DNA of 64,000 nt from CBDFHF01 sp965247565 (GCA_965247565.1 CBDFHF010000003.1:1302001-1366000), one strand, 5' to 3'. Shown: positions 43,640 to 53,641, counted from the stretch's first letter. A program made the numbers and translations. The notes: generated from the sequence alone by a model not told the origin.

Positions 43640-44380
43640 ATGACTATTTATTATCTTGAGTTATCAAATCCTGAAAAAGGGGAGCATAAATTTTACGAAG
43701 TCACTGTAACTAAAACTTGTTACACGGCCCGCTATGGCCGCATTGGCACTAATGGGCAAAGCAAGATTTCCGAATTTGACACATTGGCAGCCATGCAAAA
43801 ATCTTTGGATAAGACCATCGCAGAAAAAATTAAAAAAGGCTACCAACATACAACTCCTGGGCAAACAAGCAAGCAAGAAACACAACACCAAACAACATTG
43901 CGCTTGGTAAAAACTCTTTTTACCTTGGTTTCAAACGGTAATAACTCCCTTGCCAAGCAGTGCTATGGCAATTTCAAATCTTTTATAGAAGATGAGGAGA
44001 ATAAAGAAGAGTTCGAGGACAATATGCCGGGGCTAATTGAAATCGGCATTAAAGAAGCTGCCGATTGGGAGTTGATTTATTTTGTCGATTGGAAGGATAC
44101 AGAATCTATGTTGGATGTATTGGACACTCTGTGTGCAAACTTAGGTTTGAAAATTCAATTTGATTGGGGTTGTGAAAACCCTGAGGATGATTTGGACGTT
44201 CCGCAAATTATGGAGTTGGCACATCTTCAACTGCAAAAACTAGGCTACGCGCTCTGGCATTGGGATATGGGTTGTGATGATTATGAAGGATGGATTGCCC
44301 CAAATGCTGATGCTGACAAAATTGCGGAAGTGGCAGTGCAACTCGGTCTTAAAGCGAGTTACGCAACCCATATTAGCTAA
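43640..44380 (+). CDS. WGR-domain protein with DUF6630-like C-terminal region
   Basis: A 246-residue cytoplasmic protein. The N-terminal 70 residues form a WGR domain (YYLELSNPEKGEHKFYEV, YTARYGRIGTNGQ) in which the signature Trp is Tyr (YGRIG). WGR domains bind DNA ends or act in PARP-like proteins; no ADP-ribosyltransferase domain follows here. The C-terminal 110 residues (YFVDWKDTESMLDVLDTL, ALWHWDMGCDDYEGWI) resemble DUF6630 of unknown function. It is a single gene with an AAAGG site upstream. Confidence 0.75.
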   Translation: MTIYYLELSNPEKGEHKFYEVTVTKTCYTARYGRIGTNGQSKISEFDTLAAMQKSLDKTIAEKIKKGYQHTTPGQTSKQETQHQTTLRLVKTLFTLVSNGNNSLAKQCYGNFKSFIEDEENKEEFEDNMPGLIEIGIKEAADWELIYFVDWKDTESMLDVLDTLCANLGLKIQFDWGCENPEDDLDVPQIMELAHLQLQKLGYALWHWDMGCDDYEGWIAPNADADKIAEVAVQLGLKASYATHIS

Positions 44381-44999
44381 GTTAGCTAACATAAATTTGT
44401 CTTAATTAAATTGATAAAAACCGCCGACCACCGGATTCTCAAAAATAGCGTGAATCTGCGTGTTGAGATCGCAGTGGGAACCTATACACTCGAATTTTCG
44501 GCGCATCTTGAGAGCGGGACCAGTAACGAATTTCTTAAATAAGACGACCATACAGGAATTCTATCAGGTCACATTTAGCAAAAAGCTCTACAGCGACTCG
44601 CAGGTATTACCACGACCCAACACTTTGGAAGGCAGCCTGTCAACTTTCTTTTGGCATCACACATATCATTAATTTTGGGTAGTCACATACATCTCAAATA
44701 GTGCCGTCCCCATAATTTAGCCATAAATTTTATAAAAAACCTTCTTTTATTATCGTCCCAACTTTACTGCTCACTACATTGACTTAAGTTTTATTTAAGA
44801 TAAAAATCAACTTTTCCCCGCCAGATAAACTTACAAGTAATTGTTATTTAATGCAATTAAAAATTGTTATTCAAAACTTTGAACCTTTTTGTATTTCTAG
44901 AAATTCACTAGGTGATAGAGAATTAGTAGACTAGACGTTAGAAATACTCTATCGCAAATTTTATCTCAAACAATACAAGAAATTTGTAGAGGAGAAAAC
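44381..44999. other. Long intergenic region without a confident gene
   Basis: 619 bases before the FG-GAP protein. A 70-codon frame at 44460-44672 has no ribosome site and no recognised sequence. The region becomes very AT-rich from about 44720. I see no terminator or operator with confidence. Confidence 0.5.
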
Positions 45000-46265
45000 A
45001 TGACAAGTATTTTTAACATTGTATCGGGATTACTCTCAATAGTTTGCCTATCCCTGTCTATCAACGTGAATGCAGCCAAGGGATCTGGGGGCGGCGGTAA
45101 TGGCGGTGGTGGTATCGTTATTCCTCCTCCGCCACCACCACCTGTTGGGACAATAGCAACCCGCCAAGCGCGGCTTACTAACAATGACGGCTCGGTGAAT
45201 AGATTTGGCAACTCAGTCGCATTAAGTGGTGATACAGCGGTAATAAGTGCGCCAATTAACACTTCAGTTTATGTTACGAAACGTACAGGCACCGTGTGGT
45301 CTAAACCGATCAAACTGGCAGTACCCGTCAATCCAATTAACTTTGATACCAAAGCAGCTATTTCCGGCAATACTATTGTGGTAAGTACAACGAGTTTATC
45401 AGGACCATCTAAAGTGTATGTGTTTGTTCGTGACACTACCGGTGCATGGGGTCGGCAAGCAGAACTGTCTGTTATTGGCGCAAACTGCCTGGGCAAAAAC
45501 AGCCTTGCTATCAGCAATAATACGATTGTTGCTGGCAATTGGTGTGAGACAACACAGGCTGGCACAAACGCTGGTGCCGCCTATGTCTTTGTTCGTTCAG
45601 GGACGGCATGGAATCGGCAAGCAAAATTACTTCCTGCGGATCCAATTTTCTCCGGTTTGTTCGGTTTCAGTACAGCAATTGACGGCGATAGAATTGTCGT
45701 TGGCACCAATATCAATTCTCATGCCGCTTATGTGTATAAACGTGTTGGTACTATTTGGACACAGGAAGCTAAATTAGTATCAAGCACTCCATTTACTGAT
45801 TTTGGTCGAAGTGTTGCCATTAACGGCACAACCATCTTGGTAGGTGCACCCACAGAAAACGGATTGGATAGCAAGGGAAGATTACTTGCTGCTGCCGGTG
45901 CCGCTTATGCCTATGAAAATGCGGGATCAACCTGGATTCAATCCGCACGTTTTACCGAAGGCGGTGCGGCCGGCAATCACAACCAGTTTGGTGCCGGCTT
46001 GTCCGTCAATGGAACACGCGCAGTCATTGGCGACGATAAGGGCTTTGCTGAAGCAGGCAATGCATACGTCTTCCAAAAATTGGCTGGTGTTTGGAATACT
46101 AGCGGCTTTTCTGTCGGGCCTATCAATCCAGCATTAGGATATCAATTTGGCAGCAGCGTATCTCTGGAAGGTAACACCTTCTTCGTGGGTTCGCTGGGAG
46201 AAGGACCTGGATTCCCGCCGAATACGACTGGAGCAGCTTACGTTTTTACGTTGCCCGCCATGTAA
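45000..46265 (+). CDS. Exported FG-GAP repeat (beta-propeller) protein
   Basis: A 421-residue exported protein. The signal peptide is followed by a Gly-rich and poly-Pro linker (GGGGNGGGG then IVIPPPPPPP) and then seven or so repeats of the FG-GAP type (RFGNSVALSGDTAVISAP, DFGRSVAINGTTILVGAP, QFGAGLSVNGTRAVIGDD), which fold into an integrin-like beta propeller. Calcium binding is not evident. GAGGAG precedes the start. It is probably a surface or periplasmic binding protein; the ligand is unknown. Confidence 0.85.
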   Translation: MTSIFNIVSGLLSIVCLSLSINVNAAKGSGGGGNGGGGIVIPPPPPPPVGTIATRQARLTNNDGSVNRFGNSVALSGDTAVISAPINTSVYVTKRTGTVWSKPIKLAVPVNPINFDTKAAISGNTIVVSTTSLSGPSKVYVFVRDTTGAWGRQAELSVIGANCLGKNSLAISNNTIVAGNWCETTQAGTNAGAAYVFVRSGTAWNRQAKLLPADPIFSGLFGFSTAIDGDRIVVGTNINSHAAYVYKRVGTIWTQEAKLVSSTPFTDFGRSVAINGTTILVGAPTENGLDSKGRLLAAAGAAYAYENAGSTWIQSARFTEGGAAGNHNQFGAGLSVNGTRAVIGDDKGFAEAGNAYVFQKLAGVWNTSGFSVGPINPALGYQFGSSVSLEGNTFFVGSLGEGPGFPPNTTGAAYVFTLPAM

Positions 46266-46389
46266 AGCAAATTATGCAACTAGCCTGAATGAAGTTGACT
46301 AAAACGAGGATTCGTCATTTCTAATTTCCTTAATTCGTTTTATTTCATACAGGTTAGTTTCTTTAACTTTAATAACGTAAGTCACTTTT

Positions 46390-47553
46390 ATGAGTCTTAC
46401 GGCTGATGTTAAAAAATATAACGCTTATCCGCAGCGGTGTTCATTGATGCCTTCGATTCTTACAAAAACTAATAAATTCATTCTGATTCTACTTATGGTC
46501 ACTTGCGCCTCCTACTTTGTCACCGATAGACAAGAGGCTAGACCTGTACTATTTGGCAACAAGGACAATAGCAAAGTAAAGATTAGCATGATCCATCATG
46601 ATATAAGCGTGCATCCCCCAAAAAAAAGCCCTCAACACCTCTCCGTGCCTGAACAATCTCGTCAAATGACTACTGATATCAATCAGTCCTCTGAAAACTG
46701 GCTAGCAAACTTTAAAAGCGCTTATCCTGCTAACGAGAAAACTATAAGGGCAATGATAACGGGAATCAGAGCAGAATTGCGTTCTGAATTTATTGAGAAA
46801 CTGTTGCAACAAGTGCAGTTTATGGCCGAAAGCGATCCGGTGCGTATTACATTAGAATACCTGCTAATAGTGAAATTAACCGACCTCGCCCCATCACGAG
46901 CAGCGGATTATGTGTTAGCAAAATTAGAACTACAAACGCAAAACAGAACTTTTAGCGGATTCCAGACCTCCAATGATCCCCTAATTTCTATACCATCCCA
47001 GCAATTTGTTGCGAACCACCAATTAATTAGTACTTTAATGCCGTCTTGGGGTGAAAAAGATTTGCCACAAGCTATTGAATGGGCAATGGCTCTTCAAGAT
47101 GAGCAGCTAAAACACGAGGCTTTAAATTTACTCATTTATAGCCGCGATGATCAGAAACTCGAAAAAATGGCCGATGTAATTAACCGGATGCCGGAAGGCA
47201 AAATCCGGAGCAGTTTACTGAGCCAACTGGCAGGGCAAAAAGCCCAAATAGATCCCGACTCTGCTGTCGCTTGGGTCAGCAGTTGGCCGGATTCAACAGA
47301 ACGAAACCGAGCTATCTCTGCACTCATCAGTTCTCGCACCAGCCAATCGCTTGAAGCCGCTGCCGATCTGGTTGAACAGGTCTTATATGCCGGTATGTCT
47401 CCGGATGATACATCGGCTGACATGTTGATTAACCAATGGCACTATAAATCGCATGATGACGCCTATCAATGGGCGAAAAACCTGCCAGAAAGCGCAGTCA
47501 AAAACCGTTTTTTGATGCTCTTGAGAACTTTAAATTCTCAAGATATTGAATGA
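46390..47553 (+). CDS. Membrane-anchored helical-repeat protein, unknown
   Basis: A 387-residue protein I cannot assign. A single TM segment (KFILILLMVTCASYFV, about residues 29-44) follows a short basic N terminus; an alternative start is the Met at 46447. The rest lies outside the membrane and is made of helical pairs with a recurring sense (QAIEWAMALQDEQLKHEAL, SAVAWVSSWPDSTERNRAIS, DAYQWAKNLPESAVKNRFL), similar to TPR- or HEAT-like repeats found in exported proteins. No enzyme motif seen. Ribosome sites are weak for either start. Confidence 0.65.
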   Translation: MSLTADVKKYNAYPQRCSLMPSILTKTNKFILILLMVTCASYFVTDRQEARPVLFGNKDNSKVKISMIHHDISVHPPKKSPQHLSVPEQSRQMTTDINQSSENWLANFKSAYPANEKTIRAMITGIRAELRSEFIEKLLQQVQFMAESDPVRITLEYLLIVKLTDLAPSRAADYVLAKLELQTQNRTFSGFQTSNDPLISIPSQQFVANHQLISTLMPSWGEKDLPQAIEWAMALQDEQLKHEALNLLIYSRDDQKLEKMADVINRMPEGKIRSSLLSQLAGQKAQIDPDSAVAWVSSWPDSTERNRAISALISSRTSQSLEAAADLVEQVLYAGMSPDDTSADMLINQWHYKSHDDAYQWAKNLPESAVKNRFLMLLRTLNSQDIE

Positions 47554-47992
47554 TTATTGAAAGCAGAGTGTGCTTCATGAAACCAACTGGCTATTTAAAG
47601 TAGCATTGGATGTTATCAATCTGGCGTCATGACGCATAAGCTTCCCTTCGACTGGGCAGAGAAATTTATACATCATGGCCGGATCTATAGTATTTTTGTC
47701 CGTTGCTAACCTGTTGACTTGACAACTAAAATCACAATAACAAGGAGACAGATGAAATAATGCGGCCACTATCCAACCTTTTCCGTACTTAACTCCATGT
47801 CTTATCTATACTTAATGACCCCCTAAACATTTTGTCTTATGACCCCAAACTCCTCTACAGGAAAAGACCATAAATGTTCGATGCCCATAAAGAGCAAAAA
47901 GATACGGATAATTCTGAACCTTAGCTTGTAAAATACTTAAAGAGTTTTCAATGTTGTACATTACTTTGTCGATTGATTTGTAGGGAGTCAAT
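47554..47992. other. Intergenic region before the DUF2339 gene
   Basis: 439 bases with no convincing gene; minus-strand frames here lack ribosome sites. The phrase ATGACCCC occurs twice (near 47815 and 47840), which I could not link to a known element. The promoter for the downstream pair is probably in the last 100 bases. Confidence 0.4.
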
Positions 47993-50764
47993 ATGGAATG
48001 GTTGTTTTTTGGTTTGATCGGCGTTGTAGCGACAATAGGTGGATTTGTCGGGTTTTTCTCACTTTTTACTGGGGGAACGAAAGATGCAAGAATTTCTTTA
48101 CTTGAGAAACAATTAGCGGAGCTAAAGCTAGAGGTTGGGCGTTTAACGGCACGTCTGAACACTCTTAAAAAAACGCTCGACACCCCAATACAACAAGCCC
48201 CCTCGCTTAAAACTGAGACCTCAAATGATGGCGCGCCTGGTTGGGTCGTTCAACTACCGCCAGAGGTAGATTACGGATATTTCGGGGCGCCAAAACCCAA
48301 GTCGGAAGCACCAATCACAGCTGAAATTAAAAACCCGCCCGAGGAGCCGGAAAAAGCTATCCCTACAAACCTAGCTGTTAATCAGACCGTAAAGACATCA
48401 TCAACCTCAGCGTCTGAGTGGGCTAGCTACACACCCACGGAGCCAAACTTTGTTGAAAAAGGCATAATCGCCGCCAAGGATTGGCTATTTGGTGGCAATA
48501 CATTGGTGCGGGCTGGTATTGTCATTTTATTTATCGGCATAAGCTTTTTTCTGCAAATCGCCATTGCCGCCGGCATTATCCCAATTGAATTACGGCTAGC
48601 AGCCGTGGCGCTCGGTAGTGTTGCCTTGTTGGTTACAGGTTGGCGCTTACGCGATAAACGCCCACAATATTCATGGACATTACAAGGCGGTGGTATTGGC
48701 GTTTTGTACCTGACTATTTTTGCCGCACTGAAGCTTTATCAACTTATTCCGGCGGGACCAGCCTTTGCCTTGTTGGTCGCGATTGCATTTTTATCTGCGT
48801 TTATCGCCGTTAAACAGTCCGCTATGCCGCTGGCGATTTTGGGTTTTGCAGGTGGATTTTTGGCTCCCGTTTTAACATCGACTGGGCACGGAAGCCATGT
48901 GGGTTTATTCAGCTATTACTTGGTGTTAAATCTAGGCATTGCTTATGTGGCGTTCCATAAAAGCTGGCGTCCGCTCAATGTGCTAGGCTGGAGCTTTACG
49001 TTTATCATTAGCACCTTGTGGGGCGCTAAAAGCTATCTGCCGGAGCATTTTGCAACAACCGAACCGTTCCTAATCATTTTCTTCTTACTTTTTACCGCTA
49101 TTGCAGTGTTGTATGCGCATCGCCAAGCTACCAAAGCCAGTGATTATGTCGATGCCACTCTAGTATTTGGTACACCATTGGTGGGTTTTAGCTTGCAATA
49201 TGCACTGCTGCGCGATTCCCATTTTGGATTAGCTTACAGCGCATTAGCGCTAGGTATTTTTTATATCGGTTTAGCTTGGTGGCTACTCAGACGCAAGCGC
49301 GACACGCTTAAATTTTTAGGCGAATGTTTTATCGCTTTAGGCATAGGATTTATCACGCTTACGTTACCACTGGCATTAGATGGTCGTTGGACATCCGCTG
49401 CTTGGGCGGTAGAAGGCGTGGGATTGTTGTGGGTTGGGCTAAAGCAAAACCGTACATTTCCTGCATTATCCGGTCTTGCATTGCAATTGCTTGGGGCAAT
49501 GGCATTTACCCAAGGCTGGGGTTTGGTAGGACAAAGCGATATCAGTTACCAAAATATGTTTTTGGGCGTTGGGTTTATCGCGCTCTCGGGCTGGGCGTGT
49601 GGGGCGTTACTTAACAAGTATCGCCCCAATAAATTCGCAAGCTTAAGCACACCACTGGCTTACTGGGGTTGGCTATGGTGGGTAGGTTCGGGTTTAACTG
49701 CTATCAATGAGTTTATGCCCAACAATTTATTCAATCATGCAGGTCTAGCCTTTGTAGCCATTACCAGCTTGCTTTTACCCGGTTTGGCACGCCGTTTTAA
49801 ATGGCCGGAGCTGGCCACTGTGTCGGCTTTGCTGTTGCCAGCCATGATCATTGCCATGGTCATGGAAGTGTTGAATTATTCGTTTGACCAAATATCCCCC
49901 TTTACCAGATATGGCTTTATTACATGGCCAATGGCATTCGGTGCATATTCATGGCTCATCGGTCGTGATTTTGTTCCAAATAGAACCTTTTTGCGCGCAC
50001 CATTATTATGGGTAATAGCTATTATCGGCGTATTACAGTGGAAAACTGAATTTAGCGGCATTGGGGCAAATGCATGGGCTGATATTGGTTGGGCAATCCT
50101 GCCACTGGTGATTGTTGGCGTTGTTACACGCTGGCAATTTGGTAACAAAACCTCTCTCAATGCCGAAGAAATAGCCAACGCAAACACTTGGGCCTGGAGT
50201 GGTTGCGCGCCACTCGCGGTATTTCTAGTACTGTGGTACGCGCTGATATCGTTAACTTCCAATGGTAGCGCAGCGCCATTACCTTATGTGCCACTCATCA
50301 ATCCGTTGGATATCACACTCGCCGCAGTCGTGTTATTACTGCTAATTTGGCAACGTTTGGTAACCCAACATTTAGGATTTTTGCAAAATCTCAATCCTAT
50401 TATGACCGGCATTATGAGTTTTGCCTTACTCAATGGCGTTTTACTGCGTACCCTGCATCATTGGGTGGGCACGCCCTTTGAGTGGATCTCCATATTTAGC
50501 AATTCCACCGTACAAATGGCGTTTACGTTTTTATGGAGCATTACCGCCTTTGCACTCATGCTGCTCGCTCATAAACGAGGGCAACGTCAGCTATGGAAAG
50601 TAGGTGCAGGTTTAATCGCTGTGGTGGTCGCCAAATTGTTCTTGCTGGATCTGTCTGGCGTTATGGAGCGGGTCGCATCATTTATCGGAGCAGGTTTGAT
50701 GCTACTAGCGATGGGCTATTATGTGCCGCTACCCCCATTGAAAAAAGAAACGGAGAAACCATGA
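47993..50764 (+). CDS. DUF2339 polytopic membrane protein
   Basis: A 923-residue membrane protein. It begins with a TM helix and a short coiled coil (LLEKQLAELKLEVGRLTARL), a Pro-rich linker, then roughly 25 TM helices. This is the layout of DUF2339. The start has an AGGGAG site. Its stop overlaps the start of the DUF3999 gene by 4 bases (ATGA), a pairing known for the two families; they are probably partners in the inner membrane. The function is unknown. Confidence 0.92.
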   Translation: MEWLFFGLIGVVATIGGFVGFFSLFTGGTKDARISLLEKQLAELKLEVGRLTARLNTLKKTLDTPIQQAPSLKTETSNDGAPGWVVQLPPEVDYGYFGAPKPKSEAPITAEIKNPPEEPEKAIPTNLAVNQTVKTSSTSASEWASYTPTEPNFVEKGIIAAKDWLFGGNTLVRAGIVILFIGISFFLQIAIAAGIIPIELRLAAVALGSVALLVTGWRLRDKRPQYSWTLQGGGIGVLYLTIFAALKLYQLIPAGPAFALLVAIAFLSAFIAVKQSAMPLAILGFAGGFLAPVLTSTGHGSHVGLFSYYLVLNLGIAYVAFHKSWRPLNVLGWSFTFIISTLWGAKSYLPEHFATTEPFLIIFFLLFTAIAVLYAHRQATKASDYVDATLVFGTPLVGFSLQYALLRDSHFGLAYSALALGIFYIGLAWWLLRRKRDTLKFLGECFIALGIGFITLTLPLALDGRWTSAAWAVEGVGLLWVGLKQNRTFPALSGLALQLLGAMAFTQGWGLVGQSDISYQNMFLGVGFIALSGWACGALLNKYRPNKFASLSTPLAYWGWLWWVGSGLTAINEFMPNNLFNHAGLAFVAITSLLLPGLARRFKWPELATVSALLLPAMIIAMVMEVLNYSFDQISPFTRYGFITWPMAFGAYSWLIGRDFVPNRTFLRAPLLWVIAIIGVLQWKTEFSGIGANAWADIGWAILPLVIVGVVTRWQFGNKTSLNAEEIANANTWAWSGCAPLAVFLVLWYALISLTSNGSAAPLPYVPLINPLDITLAAVVLLLLIWQRLVTQHLGFLQNLNPIMTGIMSFALLNGVLLRTLHHWVGTPFEWISIFSNSTVQMAFTFLWSITAFALMLLAHKRGQRQLWKVGAGLIAVVVAKLFLLDLSGVMERVASFIGAGLMLLAMGYYVPLPPLKKETEKP

Positions 50765-52161
50765 ATTTTCATCACCTGTTTTTAGCCGCCACTGTTTGTT
50801 TGGCTAATGCAGCCCTTGCTGCCGATTTTAAGCTGGACGCTTCAGGAAGTGAGCCACTCTACCAAAGCACATTGCCCAAACAGGTCTATCAGTTCAGTCG
50901 CACGGATGAGTTACAAGATCTTACGATAACCAATGCAGCGGGTGAGCAAATTCCTTATGCCTTGTTGGATCATGTCGATATTAATTCGCACACCATTACC
51001 ACCCAGAATAAAAAACCATTAAAAATTATTCCGATTAAAGAAAAGAGTGTAAACAACTCGGAAGATTTGCACGTTCGACTCGAAAAAAACGCCGCTAACA
51101 CTTCTTTAGACATTAGCTCCCAGGTAAAAGAGGGGGGGCATGGCGAAAAAATCGACTATTTAATTGATTTGGGTAAAAATCACCGACCGCTCCAGTTAAT
51201 GACGACAGAATGGCAAGGTGAGAAGAACTCATTTTTTGCACTTGATATTTATGCCAGTGACGATTTAAAAAACTGGGTTACCGCAGGCAATGCCGTCTTT
51301 CTAAAAGCTTCGGATGACGAACAATCCTTTATACAAAACAGCATTACACTCGACAACCCAACCGAAGCGCGCTATTTAAAAATAGTCCCGTCTGAAAATA
51401 AATCTAACACGTTCACTCTAAAACACATTTATGCCATTTATAACGCGGTTAGCGAAATTAAATACGCGTTCTATTACCAAGACCTCAACTTTTTGCAGCG
51501 CGAGCAAGATGATAAAAACGGTTTAATCAATGTGGATTATGAGTCTCTTGGCCACTACCCGGCCACAGTGCTGCGCATTCACCTTCCGCAAACCAACGTC
51601 ATCACCAACCTAACCGTATTTTCACGCAATAAAGATAATCAGCCTTGGCAAAGTTACGGTTTATCGACTCTACAATTTAGAGCGGATTCAAAAATTCCCA
51701 ATACCGATGAAATCGTTTTGCACGCCTCCACCGCCCGTTATTGGCGTTTGCAGTTTAACCAAGCTAACGGAGGACTGGGCAAAGAAAATCCCAACTTATC
51801 GTTAGGCTGGTACCCAAAGACTTTAATTTGGAATGCGCGCGGTTCAGCGCCGTTCACTCTTCATACCGGTGAGCAGCCACCTCTGGTCAATACCATGCCC
51901 GTGACAAGTCTGATCCCAGAGTACAGTCCAGAGAAAGCAAGGCAACTGCCCAAATCGAATGTGCTAATCGAATCATCTGAAAGTCTTGAAGCTGGCAAAA
52001 AAAACGTCCAAATGGATAAAGTTGAGAACACTTGGACATCAGCTCCCGATTACAAAAACTGGCTACTTTGGGGTGGATTATTTATAGGCGTATTGCTACT
52101 GGCCGGCATGGCATATTCACTAGTCAAAACTGATAGTAATGGCTCCTCGGGGAAGCGTTAA
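50761..52161 (+). CDS. DUF3999 exported/membrane-anchored protein
   Basis: A 466-residue protein. A longer upstream frame exists inside the previous gene, but the ATG at 50761 overlaps its stop and starts a signal peptide (MNFHHLFLAATVCLANAALA). The mature part is beta-rich (LPKQVYQFSRTDELQDLTI, LYASDDLKNWVTAG-type galactose-binding-like segments) and ends in a single C-terminal TM helix (LLWGGLFIGVLLLAGMAYSL). It is the usual partner of DUF2339. It is probably periplasmic, anchored at its C terminus. Confidence 0.9.
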   Translation: MNFHHLFLAATVCLANAALAADFKLDASGSEPLYQSTLPKQVYQFSRTDELQDLTITNAAGEQIPYALLDHVDINSHTITTQNKKPLKIIPIKEKSVNNSEDLHVRLEKNAANTSLDISSQVKEGGHGEKIDYLIDLGKNHRPLQLMTTEWQGEKNSFFALDIYASDDLKNWVTAGNAVFLKASDDEQSFIQNSITLDNPTEARYLKIVPSENKSNTFTLKHIYAIYNAVSEIKYAFYYQDLNFLQREQDDKNGLINVDYESLGHYPATVLRIHLPQTNVITNLTVFSRNKDNQPWQSYGLSTLQFRADSKIPNTDEIVLHASTARYWRLQFNQANGGLGKENPNLSLGWYPKTLIWNARGSAPFTLHTGEQPPLVNTMPVTSLIPEYSPEKARQLPKSNVLIESSESLEAGKKNVQMDKVENTWTSAPDYKNWLLWGGLFIGVLLLAGMAYSLVKTDSNGSSGKR

Positions 52162-52403
52162 CGAAGTCCGTTGGAACGCTGGGTTAGACTGGTTGACGTT
52201 TTTGCCACTTCCAGTAAATACCGAAGTGCTTTGTTTACCGCTTCATCATTCGGAAAAGCCTCTGCGATATCAGGTTCAAGCAGTACCACATTGGTTTCTG
52301 ATTTGATACGATTTGCGTACTTGCCACGTACGACCTCACCGAAATCTGACCGTTTATACTCAGATCGTAACTCATCTGTCATTTCTGATTTAACCTTCTT
52401 CAT
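52158..52403 (-). CDS. Antitoxin partner of BrnT
   Basis: An 81-residue protein (MKKVKSEMTDELRSEYKRSD, then NVVLLEPDIAEAFPNDEAVN). The ATG at 52403 overlaps the end of the toxin gene by 14 bases, so the two are coupled, with the toxin first as in BrnTA modules. It is of the short antitoxin type often encoded beside BrnT-like toxins and lacks the standard BrnA ribbon-helix-helix signature that I could recognise. It meets the DUF3999 gene tail to tail with a 4-base overlap. Confidence 0.75.
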   Translation of the reverse strand: MKKVKSEMTDELRSEYKRSDFGEVVRGKYANRIKSETNVVLLEPDIAEAFPNDEAVNKALRYLLEVAKTSTSLTQRSNGLR

Positions 52404-52662
52404 AAATTTGCCTCTCAACATTCGTTGCTAGTCGTGCCGATATGATTCGAATTGCATTTCCGCTATCTGTATGTGATACCGTAAGCAAACGTCCTTCAGA
52501 AGAAATGCCGAATGTTACAAATCGTTCCTCTTTAGCGGAGTGATCAGGGTCGTGAGCAGTAGCCGAAAACACATCGCGTAATGCGCTGGTTGCCTCTTCA
52601 AACGATACTCCGTGTTTGCGCCGATTCGTGGCAGCTTTTTTGGGATCCCATTCAAAATGCAT
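52390..52662 (-). CDS. brnT: BrnT-family ribonuclease toxin
   Basis: A 90-residue BrnT toxin. The family pattern is clear: MHFEWDPKKAATNRRKHGVS, FEEATSALRDVFS, HDPDHSAKEERFVTFGIS and IRIISARLATNVER. BrnT is a RelE-like ribonuclease held in check by its antitoxin. The toxin gene precedes and overlaps the antitoxin gene. It lies next to an integron-like cassette array, a common setting for such modules. Confidence 0.9.
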   Translation of the reverse strand: MHFEWDPKKAATNRRKHGVSFEEATSALRDVFSATAHDPDHSAKEERFVTFGISSEGRLLTVSHTDSGNAIRIISARLATNVERQIYEEG

Positions 52663-52698
52663 ATTGAATAGCTGCCGTGGTCATCATTTACCAGTTAA

Positions 52699-53331
52699 TT
52701 ATGTAAAAACTTTCTGCAAGAAATAAATTAAGAATGATTTTATCTTAATCGCAAGTTCAATATTTAAAAGATTACCTAAAAACAACAACAATAAAAGCCA
52801 GATTGCTATGTTGAAAATCACTTTGAATATTTCAAATATGACTTTGAATAGATAATATGCGACATATAAGGCAGCAAAACACACCAAGTATGTAATAAAC
52901 CCAGAACTTGCTGCTTCACCGAAGTTATGACTTTTTTCATAAACAGAAAAGCCGATGAGTCCAGAAACCAATAGTGACAAACCGGTAACGGAACCACTTA
53001 TTCCATTTGTGGTTTTTTGTTGTTGCCTTTGAGTGGAAGAATCTTTCTTTGTTGGGTTTCCCTTTGTGCCGCCCTGGGAATATTCATTATTAGGGTTAGT
53101 AGTTGCAGATGTATTGCTGTTATAAGATGGAGAGTCGTCAACAATGACGCCCTGGCCATTGCAGCGCCAACATATATCCTTAATCTCAGTTGACGATTTT
53201 CCACTTCCTCTGCAAGCGATACAAGCTTGATCTGTACTTGAACCATGGCCACTACCACCGCAAGAATAACAGTTCTCATATCGTCCTGTTGATAAGCGAC
53301 CACTTCCAAAACAGAGGGTGCAACTAGCCAT
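52699..53331 (-). CDS. Membrane protein with DnaJ-type zinc-ribbon repeats
   Basis: A 210-residue protein. The N-terminal 65 residues have four CxxC-type pairs with Gly (CTLCFGSGR, CYSCGGSGHG, CIACRGSGK, CWRCNGQG), the cysteine-rich zinc domain of DnaJ. A Ser/Asn/Gln-rich linker and three or more TM helices (from about residue 110) follow. There is no J domain. It may be a membrane-bound zinc-finger protein. Codon use and AT content resemble accessory genes. It lies between the BrnT module and the cassette array. Confidence 0.75.
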   Translation of the reverse strand: MASCTLCFGSGRLSTGRYENCYSCGGSGHGSSTDQACIACRGSGKSSTEIKDICWRCNGQGVIVDDSPSYNSNTSATTNPNNEYSQGGTKGNPTKKDSSTQRQQQKTTNGISGSVTGLSLLVSGLIGFSVYEKSHNFGEAASSGFITYLVCFAALYVAYYLFKVIFEIFKVIFNIAIWLLLLLFLGNLLNIELAIKIKSFLIYFLQKVFT

Positions 53332-53439
53332 ACTAATTACCTACATACTGTGAAAGTTGCAGAAATATCATGGCGTAAAAAATGTATCTTAGACATTATC
53401 TATACCTGTTAGCTGACAATTCCAATTTCGTGAACTATT

Positions 53440-53616
53440 TTAATAACTGTTCTTCAAGGCGGTGCGCCATTCGCAGACATCCTTGTGCAGCGTCTTTGTA
53501 ATTTTTTTGAAGATGACACGATCAACTTCTTCCTTTGCTCGCCCTGACGCTCTACCTTGGGCCTTCAGCGGATAGACGTTCGAGAACTTCTTGGAGAAAA
53601 TGCGATGCTCAGACAT
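53440..53616 (-). CDS. DUF2200-like cassette protein (shortened)
   Basis: From the ATG at 53616 the 58-residue product begins MSEHRIFSKKFSNVYPLKAQ and continues GRAKEEVDRVIF. This matches the N-terminal half of DUF2200 (HRIYxxxFxxVYPxY...KGRTKxEVDxxI). After that the sequence diverges and stops at 53440, short of the usual length, so it may carry a frameshift or deletion. It starts 26 bases after the attC-like site at 53642, the normal spacing of a gene in an integron cassette. Confidence 0.5.
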   Translation of the reverse strand: MSEHRIFSKKFSNVYPLKAQGRASGRAKEEVDRVIFKKITKTLHKDVCEWRTALKNSY

Positions 53617-53641
53617 TTGATGCTCCACGGCTCCCCTGTGA

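Noticed and set aside
45050..45150. Gly/Pro-coding repeat region as a CRISPR-like or phase-variable tract
   Set aside because: It is the in-frame Gly and poly-Pro linker of the FG-GAP protein with mixed codons, not a slippage tract.
47812..48183. 123-codon minus-strand frame over the DUF2339 start
   Set aside because: It overlaps the clear coding start of the DUF2339 gene, and has no ribosome site or known sequence.
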